Shown here: positions 45,951-54,516 of the stretch, in pieces
How positions within the stretch are numbered: the first letter of the stretch is position 1
Layout of the letters: the number at the start of each line of letters is the position of its first letter
Assembly: GCA_029202405.1 (NCBI GenBank)
Contig: CP119312.1
Span: forward strand, 1,245,001-1,309,000
Reading direction: 5' to 3'
Source: Candidatus Devosia phytovorans
GTDB taxonomy: Bacteria > Pseudomonadota > Alphaproteobacteria > Rhizobiales > Devosiaceae
Length of the DNA stretch: 64,000 nt
The notes under the pieces: model-generated
What the model saw: only the letters and a program-made list of their open reading frames with translations
What the model was told of the DNA's origin: nothing
Database searches by the model: none
Program-made: the position numbers and the translations under genes

Positions 45951-48077
45951 ATGATCCATCCCACCAAGCTGATGCGCGGCGCGGTTCTGGCGCTTGCCAT
46001 TATGGGTGCAGCACCGCTCGCCGGTTACAGCATCCCAGTTCTTGGCGTTGCGACTGCTCAGGCTCAGGAGCAACTCGTTGCTTCGGTGCTGTTCGAGGGC
46101 AACAAGCGTTTCACCGATACCCAGCTGCTGGCGATGGTCGATGTCTCTTCATCGGGCGTCTACACACAGCAGCGCGTCAATTCCGACATCGAGAGCATCC
46201 GTCAGGCCTATGACCGCGACGGCTTCCTCAGTGTTTCGGTAGCGGCGCGTACCGAAGCGACCAATGATGGTCGCGTTCGTGTCATTTTCGTTGTCAACGA
46301 AGGCAATCGCGCAGGCATTGCGGCGATCAACTTCACTGGCAACAACGCCTTTGGCTCCAACAATCTCAAGAGCAACATGCTCACCAAGGAAACCGGCATT
46401 CTCAGCTGGCTTTTCAAGGATGACGGTTATGACGAGCAGAAGATCGCCGTCGACCGCGAACGCATCCGCCTCTACTACGCTAACCGTGGCTATCCGGATG
46501 CGCAGGTCAATTCTGTCGGCGAATATGATGCCGCCAAGAATGCCTATTTCATCAACTTCACGATCAATGAAGGTCAGAAGTACGAGTTTGCCAATGTTGG
46601 TATCGAAACCAGCATCGACGGCCTGAACACCGATGCCCTCCGCGGCACCGTGCAGACCGGCAAGGGTGGCAATTACTCGGCTGTCGACCTGCAGACCTCG
46701 ATCGAGGACATGGCTTACGAAGCCAACGTCCAGGGTTACTCCTTCGCCGACGTCCGTGCCCGCCTTGATCGCGATGTGACCAACGGCACCTTCAACGTGA
46801 CCTACCTGGTCGACGAAGGCGCACGCATCTATGTCGAGCGCATCAATATCTCGGGCAATACCAAGACGCGTGACTTCGTCATCCGTCGTGAGCTGGAGTT
46901 CGCCGAAGGCGACCCCTTCAGTCGTGCACTGGTTGTCCGTGGCCGCAAGAACATCGACGCCCTGGGTTACTTCTCTGCCGTCAACGTGACGACGGCGCAG
47001 GGTTCGGCTCCGGACAAGGTGATCATCAACGTCAACGTGACTGAAACGTCGACGGGTGAATATGGCGCCACGGCCGGTTACTCGACCACGGACGGCATTC
47101 TCGGCGAAGTCTCGCTGACCGAACGCAACTTCCTTGGTCGTGGCCAGTACCTGCGTGCCTCGATCGGTGCCTCGGAATCGGGTCGTACCTTCGACTTCTC
47201 CTTCACCGAGCCCCGCTTCATGGGTCTCAAGGTTGCTGCCGGCATCGACGCCTACCACCGCATCAGCGATGAAGGCTCGTCGATCTACTACGGTTCGCAG
47301 TCGACGGGTGGCCAGGTTCGCGCCAACATCCCGCTGACCAGCGCTTTGTCTGCCACGCTCTTTGTGGGTGGCGAGCACAAGGAAATCACGGACGAGGAAA
47401 GCAACTTCTCCGTCCTGGTTGACGATGGCCAGGAGTTCAACAAGGCGTTCGCCGGCTATACGCTGACCTGGAACAGCCTTGATGACACCAAGTCGCCGAC
47501 CGAAGGCCTGTTCGCGTCCTTCACGCAGCAGTACATCGGCTGGGACCACAACCTGCTCAAGTCGGAAGCTCGTGCCCGTTACTACGTGCCTCTGATCCAG
47601 GATAGCGGCATCGTTGCCAGTGTCCGTGGTCAGGCCGGTATCATCAACGACCTTGGCGATGATGGCGTCCATGCCGTGGAAGCCTTCCGTCCTGGTTCGC
47701 AGCTGATCCGTGGCTTCGAAGGTGGTGGCCTTGGCCCGCGTCTGTCGAATGGCGAATACCTTGGTGCCGTCGCCTATGCCGGTATCTCGGGCGAGATCGA
47801 GTTCCCGATCCCGGTCCTGCCGGAAAGCTACGGCGTGTCGGGTGCCGTCTGGGCTGATGCCGCGTGGATCGACGATGGTCGCTTCCCTGGCTTCGACTCC
47901 AGCCTCGCAACTGTCGATCCTGGCAGTGTCGATGTTCCGATCCGCACGTCGGTTGGTGCCTCGCTGATCTGGGATAGCCCGTTCGGCCCGCTGCGTGGCG
48001 ACTTCGCCCACGTGCTCGACAAGTCGTCCTCGGACCGCACCCAGGTGTTCCAGATCACCATGTCGTCCTTGTTCTAA
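45951..48077 (+). CDS. bamA: Outer membrane assembly factor BamA
   Basis: A 708-residue outer-membrane insertase. A signal peptide (LMRGAVLALAIMGAAPLAG..., ending AQAQ) precedes five POTRA domains of about 70-80 residues each (for example VASVLFEGNKRFTDTQLLAM). The 16-strand barrel contains the conserved RGF-type loop (QLIRGFEGGGLGPR) and ends in Phe (QITMSSLF), the sorting signal. I chose the ATG at 45951; a frame from 45882 adds 23 non-signal residues. A strong terminator follows. Confidence 0.95.
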   Translation: MIHPTKLMRGAVLALAIMGAAPLAGYSIPVLGVATAQAQEQLVASVLFEGNKRFTDTQLLAMVDVSSSGVYTQQRVNSDIESIRQAYDRDGFLSVSVAARTEATNDGRVRVIFVVNEGNRAGIAAINFTGNNAFGSNNLKSNMLTKETGILSWLFKDDGYDEQKIAVDRERIRLYYANRGYPDAQVNSVGEYDAAKNAYFINFTINEGQKYEFANVGIETSIDGLNTDALRGTVQTGKGGNYSAVDLQTSIEDMAYEANVQGYSFADVRARLDRDVTNGTFNVTYLVDEGARIYVERINISGNTKTRDFVIRRELEFAEGDPFSRALVVRGRKNIDALGYFSAVNVTTAQGSAPDKVIINVNVTETSTGEYGATAGYSTTDGILGEVSLTERNFLGRGQYLRASIGASESGRTFDFSFTEPRFMGLKVAAGIDAYHRISDEGSSIYYGSQSTGGQVRANIPLTSALSATLFVGGEHKEITDEESNFSVLVDDGQEFNKAFAGYTLTWNSLDDTKSPTEGLFASFTQQYIGWDHNLLKSEARARYYVPLIQDSGIVASVRGQAGIINDLGDDGVHAVEAFRPGSQLIRGFEGGGLGPRLSNGEYLGAVAYAGISGEIEFPIPVLPESYGVSGAVWADAAWIDDGRFPGFDSSLATVDPGSVDVPIRTSVGASLIWDSPFGPLRGDFAHVLDKSSSDRTQVFQITMSSLF

Positions 48078-48100
48078 TCGCTTCGGCGTGAGACAGTTCA

Positions 48101-48139
48101 TTGAGCCGCGGGCGGCAAGCACCGCGGCTCAATTTTTTT
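48101..48139 (+). terminator. Strong Rho-independent terminator between bamA and lpxD
   Basis: An 11-base stem (TTGAGCCGCGG at 48101-48111, CCGCGGCTCAA at 48122-48132) is followed by seven T. The lpxD ATG lies only 11 bases further, so lpxD-lpxB expression must come from read-through or from a promoter inside bamA. Confidence 0.93.
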
Positions 48140-48149
48140 GAGTACTCGA

Positions 48150-49178
48150 ATGGTCGACACCCGTTTCCATCCCTTTGCCGGCCCCTTTTCGATCTCCAGC
48201 ATCCTTTCTGCGCTCAAGCGCGATGACCTGCTGGCCGGGTTGAGCGGGGCAGAGCTTTCCATCTCGGGCGCCTGCGAGCTCGATATGGCAGGCCCCGGCG
48301 AAATCGGCCTTGCGGCCCATGCCAATTACATCGAAGAGCTGCGCGCGACCGCTGCCGGCGCCGTTATCGTGCTGCCGGCCCTGCGCGACGCCGTACCGGA
48401 AGGCGCCGTGGCGATCGTCACCGACAAGCCGCATCTGCTCTTCGTCGACATCCTTGATCTGCTTTATCCGTCCAACACCCGCTCGGTCCTGGCCGGTGGC
48501 CGTGCTGACCTGGGCGCGCCGATTTTCGAGCGTGACGTGGTCACCGGCTCGAATGTGGTGATCGGCGCTGGCGTCGAAATCGGGCGTGGTACGGTGATCG
48601 GCGCCAATACCGTCATCGGGGCAGGGGTCACCATCGGGCGCAACAGCACGATCGGGCCCAATGTCACGATCGACTGCGCCCATATCGGCAATGAGGTCAC
48701 CATTCATTCCGGCGTGCGCATCGGCACGGAAGGCTTCGGCTGGCTTGACCATGGTCGTTCCAACCGCAAGGTGCCCCAGCTCGGCCGCGTGCTGCTGCAG
48801 GATCGCGTCGAGGTCGGCGCCAATACCACCATCGACCGTGGCGCCCTTGGCGACACCATGATCGGCGAGGGAACCAAGATCGATAACCTCGTGCAGATCG
48901 GGCACAACTGCAAGATTGGCCGCGGTTGCCTGATCGCGGCCATGAGCGGACTGGCTGGTTCAACGACGCTGGAAGACGGCGTGCTGATGGGCGGCAATTC
49001 GGCGTCGTCAGGACACCTGACCATTGGCGCGGGCACCGTGGTGCATGCGCGGGGCGCCGTCACCAAGGACTGGCCGCCCGGCAGCAAGCTTGCCGGTGCT
49101 CCGGCCGTCGATATAAGAGATCACTGGCGAGAACTCGCCACTTTGCGGAAACTATCCAAAGGGGACAAGCGGGGATGA
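48150..49178 (+). CDS. lpxD: UDP-3-O-acylglucosamine N-acyltransferase LpxD
   Basis: A 342-residue lipid A enzyme, adding the N-linked hydroxyacyl chain. A uridine-binding N domain covers residues 1-110 (PGEIGLAAHANYIEEL). A left-handed beta helix follows, visible as repeats such as VVIGAGVEIGRGTVIGANTV. The catalytic His lies in QIGHNCKIGRGC. The ATG at 48150 was chosen over a TTG at 48138 that lies inside the terminator T run. The stop overlaps fabZ by 4 bases. Confidence 0.95.
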   Translation: MVDTRFHPFAGPFSISSILSALKRDDLLAGLSGAELSISGACELDMAGPGEIGLAAHANYIEELRATAAGAVIVLPALRDAVPEGAVAIVTDKPHLLFVDILDLLYPSNTRSVLAGGRADLGAPIFERDVVTGSNVVIGAGVEIGRGTVIGANTVIGAGVTIGRNSTIGPNVTIDCAHIGNEVTIHSGVRIGTEGFGWLDHGRSNRKVPQLGRVLLQDRVEVGANTTIDRGALGDTMIGEGTKIDNLVQIGHNCKIGRGCLIAAMSGLAGSTTLEDGVLMGGNSASSGHLTIGAGTVVHARGAVTKDWPPGSKLAGAPAVDIRDHWRELATLRKLSKGDKRG

Positions 49179-49651
49179 CCGACAGCGCAACAGAGAGCAC
49201 TGAACTCTCGGCCATGAGCCTGGGCGAAATCTTGCAGAGCCTGCCGCATCGTTATCCGTTCCTGATGATCGACAAGATCGTCGGGATCAACGGCGACGAG
49301 TCGGCGGTCGGCATCAAGAACATCACCTATAACGAGCCGATCTTTCAGGGCCATTTTCCTGAAAACCCGATCTTTCCGGGCGTGCTGATCATCGAGGGCA
49401 TGGCGCAGACCGCCGGCGCCATCGTGATCAAGTTCGAAGCGGGCACGGGCAAGAAGAACATCGTGCTGATGCTGGGCATCGACAAGGCCAAGTTCCGCAA
49501 GCCCGCCGTTCCGGGCGACGTGCTCGAATTCCATATTTCCAAGATCCAGCGCCGCCGCAATGTCGGCCGCTACCAGGCCCGGGCCATGGTGGGTGACACG
49601 CTGATCGCCGAGGCCGAAATCTCGGCCATGATCGTCGAGGCCAATTCGTGA
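49175..49651 (+). CDS. fabZ: 3-hydroxyacyl-ACP dehydratase FabZ
   Basis: A 158-residue hot-dog-fold dehydratase of fatty-acid elongation. The catalytic His is in LPHRYPFLMIDKI, with FQGHFPENPIFPGVLIIEGMAQ as the active-site block (catalytic Glu in the helix). It competes with LpxA for hydroxyacyl-ACP and is normally encoded among lpx genes. The ATG at 49175 has GGGG upstream and overlaps the lpxD stop; a longer open frame extends upstream but is not FabZ. Confidence 0.96.
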   Translation: MTDSATESTELSAMSLGEILQSLPHRYPFLMIDKIVGINGDESAVGIKNITYNEPIFQGHFPENPIFPGVLIIEGMAQTAGAIVIKFEAGTGKKNIVLMLGIDKAKFRKPAVPGDVLEFHISKIQRRRNVGRYQARAMVGDTLIAEAEISAMIVEANS

Positions 49652-50463
49652 GCGATACCGTCGTTCATCCTTCGGCCATCGTTGCGCCCGGCGCCCAGCT
49701 GGGCAAGGGCGTCAAGATCGGGCCGTATTCCATCGTCGGGGAGAATGTCGTCCTGGGCGACAATGTCGAGCTGATCTCGCATGCCGTCGTCGAGGGCCGC
49801 ACCAGCATTGGCGCCGATAGCCGGATTTTTCCTTTCGCCTCGGTCGGGCATCAGCCGCAGGACCTGAAATTCCACGGCGAGGCATCGCGCGTCGAGATCG
49901 GCGAGCGCTGCACGATCCGTGAATCGGTCACCATCAATCCGGGTACCGAGGGCGGCGGCATGCTGACCAAGATCGGTGACGATTGCCTGCTGATGGCCTG
50001 TTCGCATGTCGCCCATGACGCGCGCGTTGGCAATAATGTGGTGCTGGCCAACTATGTCGGCATCGCTGGCCACGCCATCGTCGGTGACCATGTCCGCTTC
50101 GGCGGCATCTGCGCCGTGCACCAGTTCGTGCGCATCGGCGAGCATGCCTTCATCGGCGCGCATAGCATGGTCGATGCCGACGTCATTCCCTATGGCCTGG
50201 CCGTCGGCAATCGCGCGCGGCTGGCGGGGCTCAATCTCGTCGGCCTCAAGCGCCGCGGCTTCGAGCGGGAATCGATCCATCGCCTGCGCGCGGCCTATCG
50301 GCAGATCTTTGCCAGCGAAGGCACCCTGCGCGAACGCGTCGAGGATGCGGCCGAGCTGTTCAAGGGTGACCGGCTGGTGCAGGACGTGGTGGCCTTTATT
50401 GCCGCCGCATCGGACCGCCCGATCCTTCTGCCGCGCAGCGTAGACCTCGAAGACAGCCAATGA
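49648..50463 (+). CDS. lpxA: UDP-N-acetylglucosamine acyltransferase LpxA
   Basis: A 271-residue trimeric acyltransferase that begins lipid A synthesis. A left-handed beta helix is visible in the hexapeptide repeats (IVAPGAQLGKGVKIGPYSIV). The catalytic His region is CSHVAHDARVGN, and the C-terminal helical cap holds RGFERESIHRLRAAYR. It starts with GTG overlapping the fabZ stop. Its own stop overlaps lpxB by 4 bases, with no lpxI gene between, unlike many relatives. Confidence 0.95.
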   Translation: MSDTVVHPSAIVAPGAQLGKGVKIGPYSIVGENVVLGDNVELISHAVVEGRTSIGADSRIFPFASVGHQPQDLKFHGEASRVEIGERCTIRESVTINPGTEGGGMLTKIGDDCLLMACSHVAHDARVGNNVVLANYVGIAGHAIVGDHVRFGGICAVHQFVRIGEHAFIGAHSMVDADVIPYGLAVGNRARLAGLNLVGLKRRGFERESIHRLRAAYRQIFASEGTLRERVEDAAELFKGDRLVQDVVAFIAAASDRPILLPRSVDLEDSQ

Positions 50464-51608
50464 GCGAGCCGGACCGGCTCAGGCTGTTCATCCTGGCCGG
50501 TGAGCCTTCGGGCGACCGCATTGCCGCCGATCTGATCCGTCGCCTCAAGGCGCGAGTGCATCTGGGTTTCATCGGCGTCGGTGGGCAGGAGATGCAGGCC
50601 GAGGGTCTGAAGTCGCTGTTTCCGATGAGCGATCTCGCCGTCATGGGCATCACCGACGTGCTGATGCGCCTGCCGCTGCTGTTGTGGCGCGTCGAGCAGA
50701 CGGCTCGGACGATCCGCAAGGCCAATCCGGACATCGTCGTCCTCGTCGACTCGCAGGACTTTTCCAAGCTGGTCGCCAAGCGGGCCAAAAAGCTCGGCCA
50801 CAAGGGCAAGCTGATTCTTTATGTGGCGCCCACTGTCTGGGCCCGCGCACCGCAGCGCGCCGCCAGGCTCAAGCCGCTGTTCGAGGAAGTACTCGCGGTG
50901 CTGCCCTTCGAGCCCGCCGTCATGACCGAACTCGGCGGTCCGCAAACCCACTATGTCGGCCATCCGGCCCTCGGCGAGCGCATTGTTCGCGACTCGTCCG
51001 ATCGTGGCCCGCTGGTCCTGCTGCCCGGCAGCCGCGATGGAGAGTTGCGCCGGCATCTGCCGTTGTTCCGTCAGGTCGTAGAGCAGATCGGCACTCATCC
51101 GGCCGTTGATGGCGTGGTCATCCCGACGCTTTCGGCCCTCAAACCCCGCATCGAGCGCGAGACGGCCGACTGGCCCGTGCCGGTCACCGTCGTTGCCGAT
51201 CGCGCGGCGCGGGGCGAGCTTTACCGCTATGCCCTGATGGCGCTCGCCGTCTCGGGCACGGCGACGCTTGAACTGGCGCTGGCCCAGGTGCCCATGGTCG
51301 TCAGCTATGTGCTCGATGGTCCCCAGGCCAAGGCCTATGACAAGCTCGGCCGTCCGCCGGTCTCGCTGCCCAATATCATCCTCGACCGTCCCCTGGTGCA
51401 GGAACTGGTGCAGTCAGCGCCCGATGCCGCTGCCCTGACCGCCGCGGTGCGTGAACTGCTGGACAGTAAAAAAGCCCGCCAGGACCAGATAGTGGCCTTT
51501 GGCGAGCTTGGTGACTTGATGGAGCAGGGGGCCGAAGGCCATCCCCGTCAGGACCCGGCGGACCGGGTCCTTTCTCATTGGGATCAGCGGACGCTGATCG
51601 GCTCGTAG
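50460..51608 (+). CDS. lpxB: Lipid-A-disaccharide synthase LpxB
   Basis: A 382-residue glycosyltransferase that joins 2,3-diacylglucosamine-1-phosphate with its UDP form. Family segments are FILAGEPSGDRIAADLI at the start, GVGGQEMQAEGL, SDLAVMGITDVL and LLPGSRDGELRRHLPLF. SGTATLELALAQVPMVVSY forms part of the UDP site. Its last 25 bases overlap the 3' end of the convergent gltA, so the lpxB C-terminus is read antisense to gltA. Confidence 0.94.
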   Translation: MSEPDRLRLFILAGEPSGDRIAADLIRRLKARVHLGFIGVGGQEMQAEGLKSLFPMSDLAVMGITDVLMRLPLLLWRVEQTARTIRKANPDIVVLVDSQDFSKLVAKRAKKLGHKGKLILYVAPTVWARAPQRAARLKPLFEEVLAVLPFEPAVMTELGGPQTHYVGHPALGERIVRDSSDRGPLVLLPGSRDGELRRHLPLFRQVVEQIGTHPAVDGVVIPTLSALKPRIERETADWPVPVTVVADRAARGELYRYALMALAVSGTATLELALAQVPMVVSYVLDGPQAKAYDKLGRPPVSLPNIILDRPLVQELVQSAPDAAALTAAVRELLDSKKARQDQIVAFGELGDLMEQGAEGHPRQDPADRVLSHWDQRTLIGS

Positions 51609-52873
51609 TCGCGGGCCGGCGATCCATCATAAAGCTGGCGCGGGCGACCGATCTTCTTCTGCGGATCGGCGATCATTTCCTTCCACTGACTGATCCAGCC
51701 AACGGTGCGGGCGACCGAGAACAGCACGGTGAACATCGAGGTCGGGAACCCGATCGCCTCGAGGATGATGCCCGAGTAGAAGTCGACGTTCGGATAGAGC
51801 TTGCGCTCGACGAAGTAGGGGTCTTCCAGGGCAATCTTTTCGAGTTCCTGCGCAACCTGCAGCGTCGGATTGTTGTGCACGCCGAGCAGGTCGAGCACTT
51901 CCTTGGCCGTCTGCTGCATCACGGTCGCGCGCGGGTCGAAGTTCTTGTAGACGCGGTGACCAAAGCCCATCAGCTTGAAGCTGTCGGACTTGTCCTTGGC
52001 GCGGGCGATATACTCGGGAATGCGGTCGACGGTGCCGATTTCCTTGAGCATGTTGAGCGCTGCTTCATTGGCGCCGCCATGGGCCGGGCCCCAGAGGCAG
52101 GCAACGCCGGCTGCGATACAGGCAAAGGGATTGGCGTCGGAGGAACCGGCCAGGCGCACGGTCGAGGTCGACGCGTTCTGCTCGTGATCGGCATGCAGGG
52201 TGAAGATCAGGTCCATCGCCTTGGCGATGGTCGGGTTCACCTTGTAGTTTTCGGCCGGAACCGAGAAGCACATGTGCAGGAAGTTCGACGCGTAATCGAG
52301 ATCATTGCGCGGATAGACGAAGGGCTGGCCGACCGAATATTTGTAGGCCATGGCGGCGATCGTCGGCATCTTGGCGATCATGCGGATCGAGGCGATCTCG
52401 CGCTGCTGGGAATCGGTGATGTCAGTCGAGTCATGGTAGAAGGCAGCCATGGCGCCGACGACGCCGGTCATGATGGCCATCGGATGCGCATCGCGGCGGA
52501 AGCCACGATAGAAATAATGCATCTGCTCATGCACCATGGTGTGGCGCGTCACCAGTTCCTCGAACTCGGCCAGCTGGGTCTTGTTCGGCAGCTCGCCGTA
52601 GAGCAGCAGGTAGCAGACTTCGATATAGGTGCTCTTTTCGGAGAGCTGTTCGATCGGATAGCCGCGATACAGCAGCTCGCCCTTGTCGCCATCGATATAG
52701 GTGATCGCGCTCTCGCAAGCAGCCGTCGAAGTGAAGCCAGGGTCATAGGTGAACATGCCGGTCTTGGCATAGAGCGATCGGATGTCGATCACATCCGGAC
52801 CAACGGAACCCGACAGCACGGGAAGTTCGTGCGTCTGGTCCCCGATGACGAGTTTGGCGACTTTTTCGGTCAT
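51584..52873 (-). CDS. gltA: Citrate synthase GltA
   Basis: A 429-residue type II citrate synthase, condensing oxaloacetate and acetyl-CoA for the TCA cycle. The catalytic triad regions are LHADHEQNASTS (His), MGFGHRVYKNFDPRA (His) and ERKLYPNVDFYSG (Asp). AACLWGPAHGGANEAAL-like (ACLWGPAHGGANEAAL) is also typical. GAGGAGAGCTC precedes the ATG. It is leftward, between lpxB and gltX, the usual rhizobial neighbourhood. Confidence 0.97.
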   Translation of the reverse strand: MTEKVAKLVIGDQTHELPVLSGSVGPDVIDIRSLYAKTGMFTYDPGFTSTAACESAITYIDGDKGELLYRGYPIEQLSEKSTYIEVCYLLLYGELPNKTQLAEFEELVTRHTMVHEQMHYFYRGFRRDAHPMAIMTGVVGAMAAFYHDSTDITDSQQREIASIRMIAKMPTIAAMAYKYSVGQPFVYPRNDLDYASNFLHMCFSVPAENYKVNPTIAKAMDLIFTLHADHEQNASTSTVRLAGSSDANPFACIAAGVACLWGPAHGGANEAALNMLKEIGTVDRIPEYIARAKDKSDSFKLMGFGHRVYKNFDPRATVMQQTAKEVLDLLGVHNNPTLQVAQELEKIALEDPYFVERKLYPNVDFYSGIILEAIGFPTSMFTVLFSVARTVGWISQWKEMIADPQKKIGRPRQLYDGSPARDYEPISVR

Positions 52874-53020
52874 TGAGCTCTCCTCGGAGGCCCCTTTCCT
52901 GACGGCGAAAATGCGGTCGGCGGGGCGAAATATTGGGCAGTTACAGCTGCTTTGGACAGGTATCGCTTTTACCCGCCCGAAGCAACCAATGGGTAAGCAA
53001 GGCTTACCCTCCGAATGGCA

Positions 53021-54439
53021 CTAGACAGTGCCGGTCTGATCGTCGAGGCGGGCCATTGCTTCGTCGCGGCCGATCAGCACCATAACCTCAAAAATGCCCG
53101 GCGAAACAGTGCGTCCGGTGAGGGCCGCGCGCAGGGGCTGGGCCAGCTTGCCCAGCTTCAATCCCTTGGCTTCTGCCAGGGTGCGCATGGCGCCATCGAT
53201 GGCCGGGACGGTCCACTCGTTGAGGCCACGCAGGATTTCCGCCATGTCCTTGAGGACAGCGCGGGTTTCGTCGGTCAGCAGGGCCGCCGCAGCGGCATCG
53301 ATAGCAAGCGGGCGTGACGCGTAGATGAACTGGGCCAGGTCAATCAGTTCCAGCACGGTCTTGGCGCGCGGCTGCAATTCCGGGATGGCGGCCAGTACCG
53401 TCGCCTCGTTGGCGCGGAGGCCATCGACATCGGCAGTGCGGCCGACTTCGGCGGCGGTATCGACCATCACCTTGTAGAGATAGTCGGGCTTGGCTTCGCG
53501 GATATAATGGCCGTTGATATTCTCGAGCTTGACGAAATCGAAGCGCGCCGCGCCCTTGTTGAGGCCTTCGAGGCTGAACCATTCGACCATCTGGTCGGTC
53601 GAGAAGATCTCGTCATCGCCATGGCTCCAGCCGAGGCGAGCGAGATAATTGCGCAGCGCCTCAGGCAGATAGCCCATCTGGCGATAGGCCTCGACGCCCA
53701 GCGCGCCATGGCGCTTGGAGAGCTTGGCGCCATCCGGGCCGTGGATCAGCGGGATATGGGCCATCTCGGGCACCGTCCAGCCCATGGCCTGGTAGATAAT
53801 GATCTGGCGGGCGGCATTGGTCAGGTGGTCGTCGCCGCGGATGATGTGGGTGACGCCCATGTCGTGATCGTCGACGACGACGGCATGCATATAGGTCGGG
53901 GTACCGTCCGAGCGCAGAATGATGAAGTCGTCGAGGTTCTCTGTCTTGAACACGACCTTGCCCTGGACGTGGTCGTCGACGACGATATCGCCGCTCAGCG
54001 GGGCCTTGATGCGGACCACGGGGGAGACGCCGGCCGGCGCTTCGCTGGGGTCGCGGTCGCGCCAGTAACCGTTGTAGCGCGGGGGTTTACCGGCGGCGCG
54101 GGCCTCTTCACGCATCTGGTCGAGCTCGGCGGGCGAGCAGTAGCAGTAGTAGGCGTGGCCCATCTTGACCAGCTCATGGGCGACTTCGGCATGGCGGGCA
54201 GCGCGGCCGAACTGGCTAATCGGCTCGCCATCCCAATGCAGGCCGAGCCACTTCAGGCCGTCGACCAAGGCCACGACAGCGGCTTCGGTGGAGCGTTCGC
54301 GGTCGGTGTCCTCGATGCGCAGCAGCATCTTGCCGCCCTTGTTCTGAGCGTAAGCCCATGAGAACAAAGCGGTTCTTGCTCCGCCGATATGGAGGTAGCC
54401 GGTGGGCGAAGGGGCGAAGCGGGTGACGACCTGGGACAT
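53021..54439 (-). CDS. gltX: Glutamyl-tRNA synthetase GltX
   Basis: A 472-residue class I synthetase. The HIGH-type motif is in FAPSPTGYLHIGGARTALF (residues 8-26) and the KMSKS-type motif is KLSKRHGA. Nearby LIHGPDG and the WSHGDDEIFS segment match. The ATG at 54437-54439 (MSQVVTRFAPSP) gives a normal N-terminus; the long upstream frame is not conserved. It charges glutamate onto tRNA-Glu, and in organisms with GatCAB also tRNA-Gln. Divergent from comEC. Confidence 0.95.
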   Translation of the reverse strand: MSQVVTRFAPSPTGYLHIGGARTALFSWAYAQNKGGKMLLRIEDTDRERSTEAAVVALVDGLKWLGLHWDGEPISQFGRAARHAEVAHELVKMGHAYYCYCSPAELDQMREEARAAGKPPRYNGYWRDRDPSEAPAGVSPVVRIKAPLSGDIVVDDHVQGKVVFKTENLDDFIILRSDGTPTYMHAVVVDDHDMGVTHIIRGDDHLTNAARQIIIYQAMGWTVPEMAHIPLIHGPDGAKLSKRHGALGVEAYRQMGYLPEALRNYLARLGWSHGDDEIFSTDQMVEWFSLEGLNKGAARFDFVKLENINGHYIREAKPDYLYKVMVDTAAEVGRTADVDGLRANEATVLAAIPELQPRAKTVLELIDLAQFIYASRPLAIDAAAAALLTDETRAVLKDMAEILRGLNEWTVPAIDGAMRTLAEAKGLKLGKLAQPLRAALTGRTVSPGIFEVMVLIGRDEAMARLDDQTGTV

Positions 54440-54516
54440 GATACCGGAATGCTTGGAGGATTTTGGAGCCGTGTGTAGCATAGAGCGGCACGAGCGCAAG
54501 GGCGGGGGCTGGGGCG

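Noticed and set aside
46149..48122. 657-codon frame antisense to bamA
   Set aside because: Shadow of bamA; no domain or start signals.
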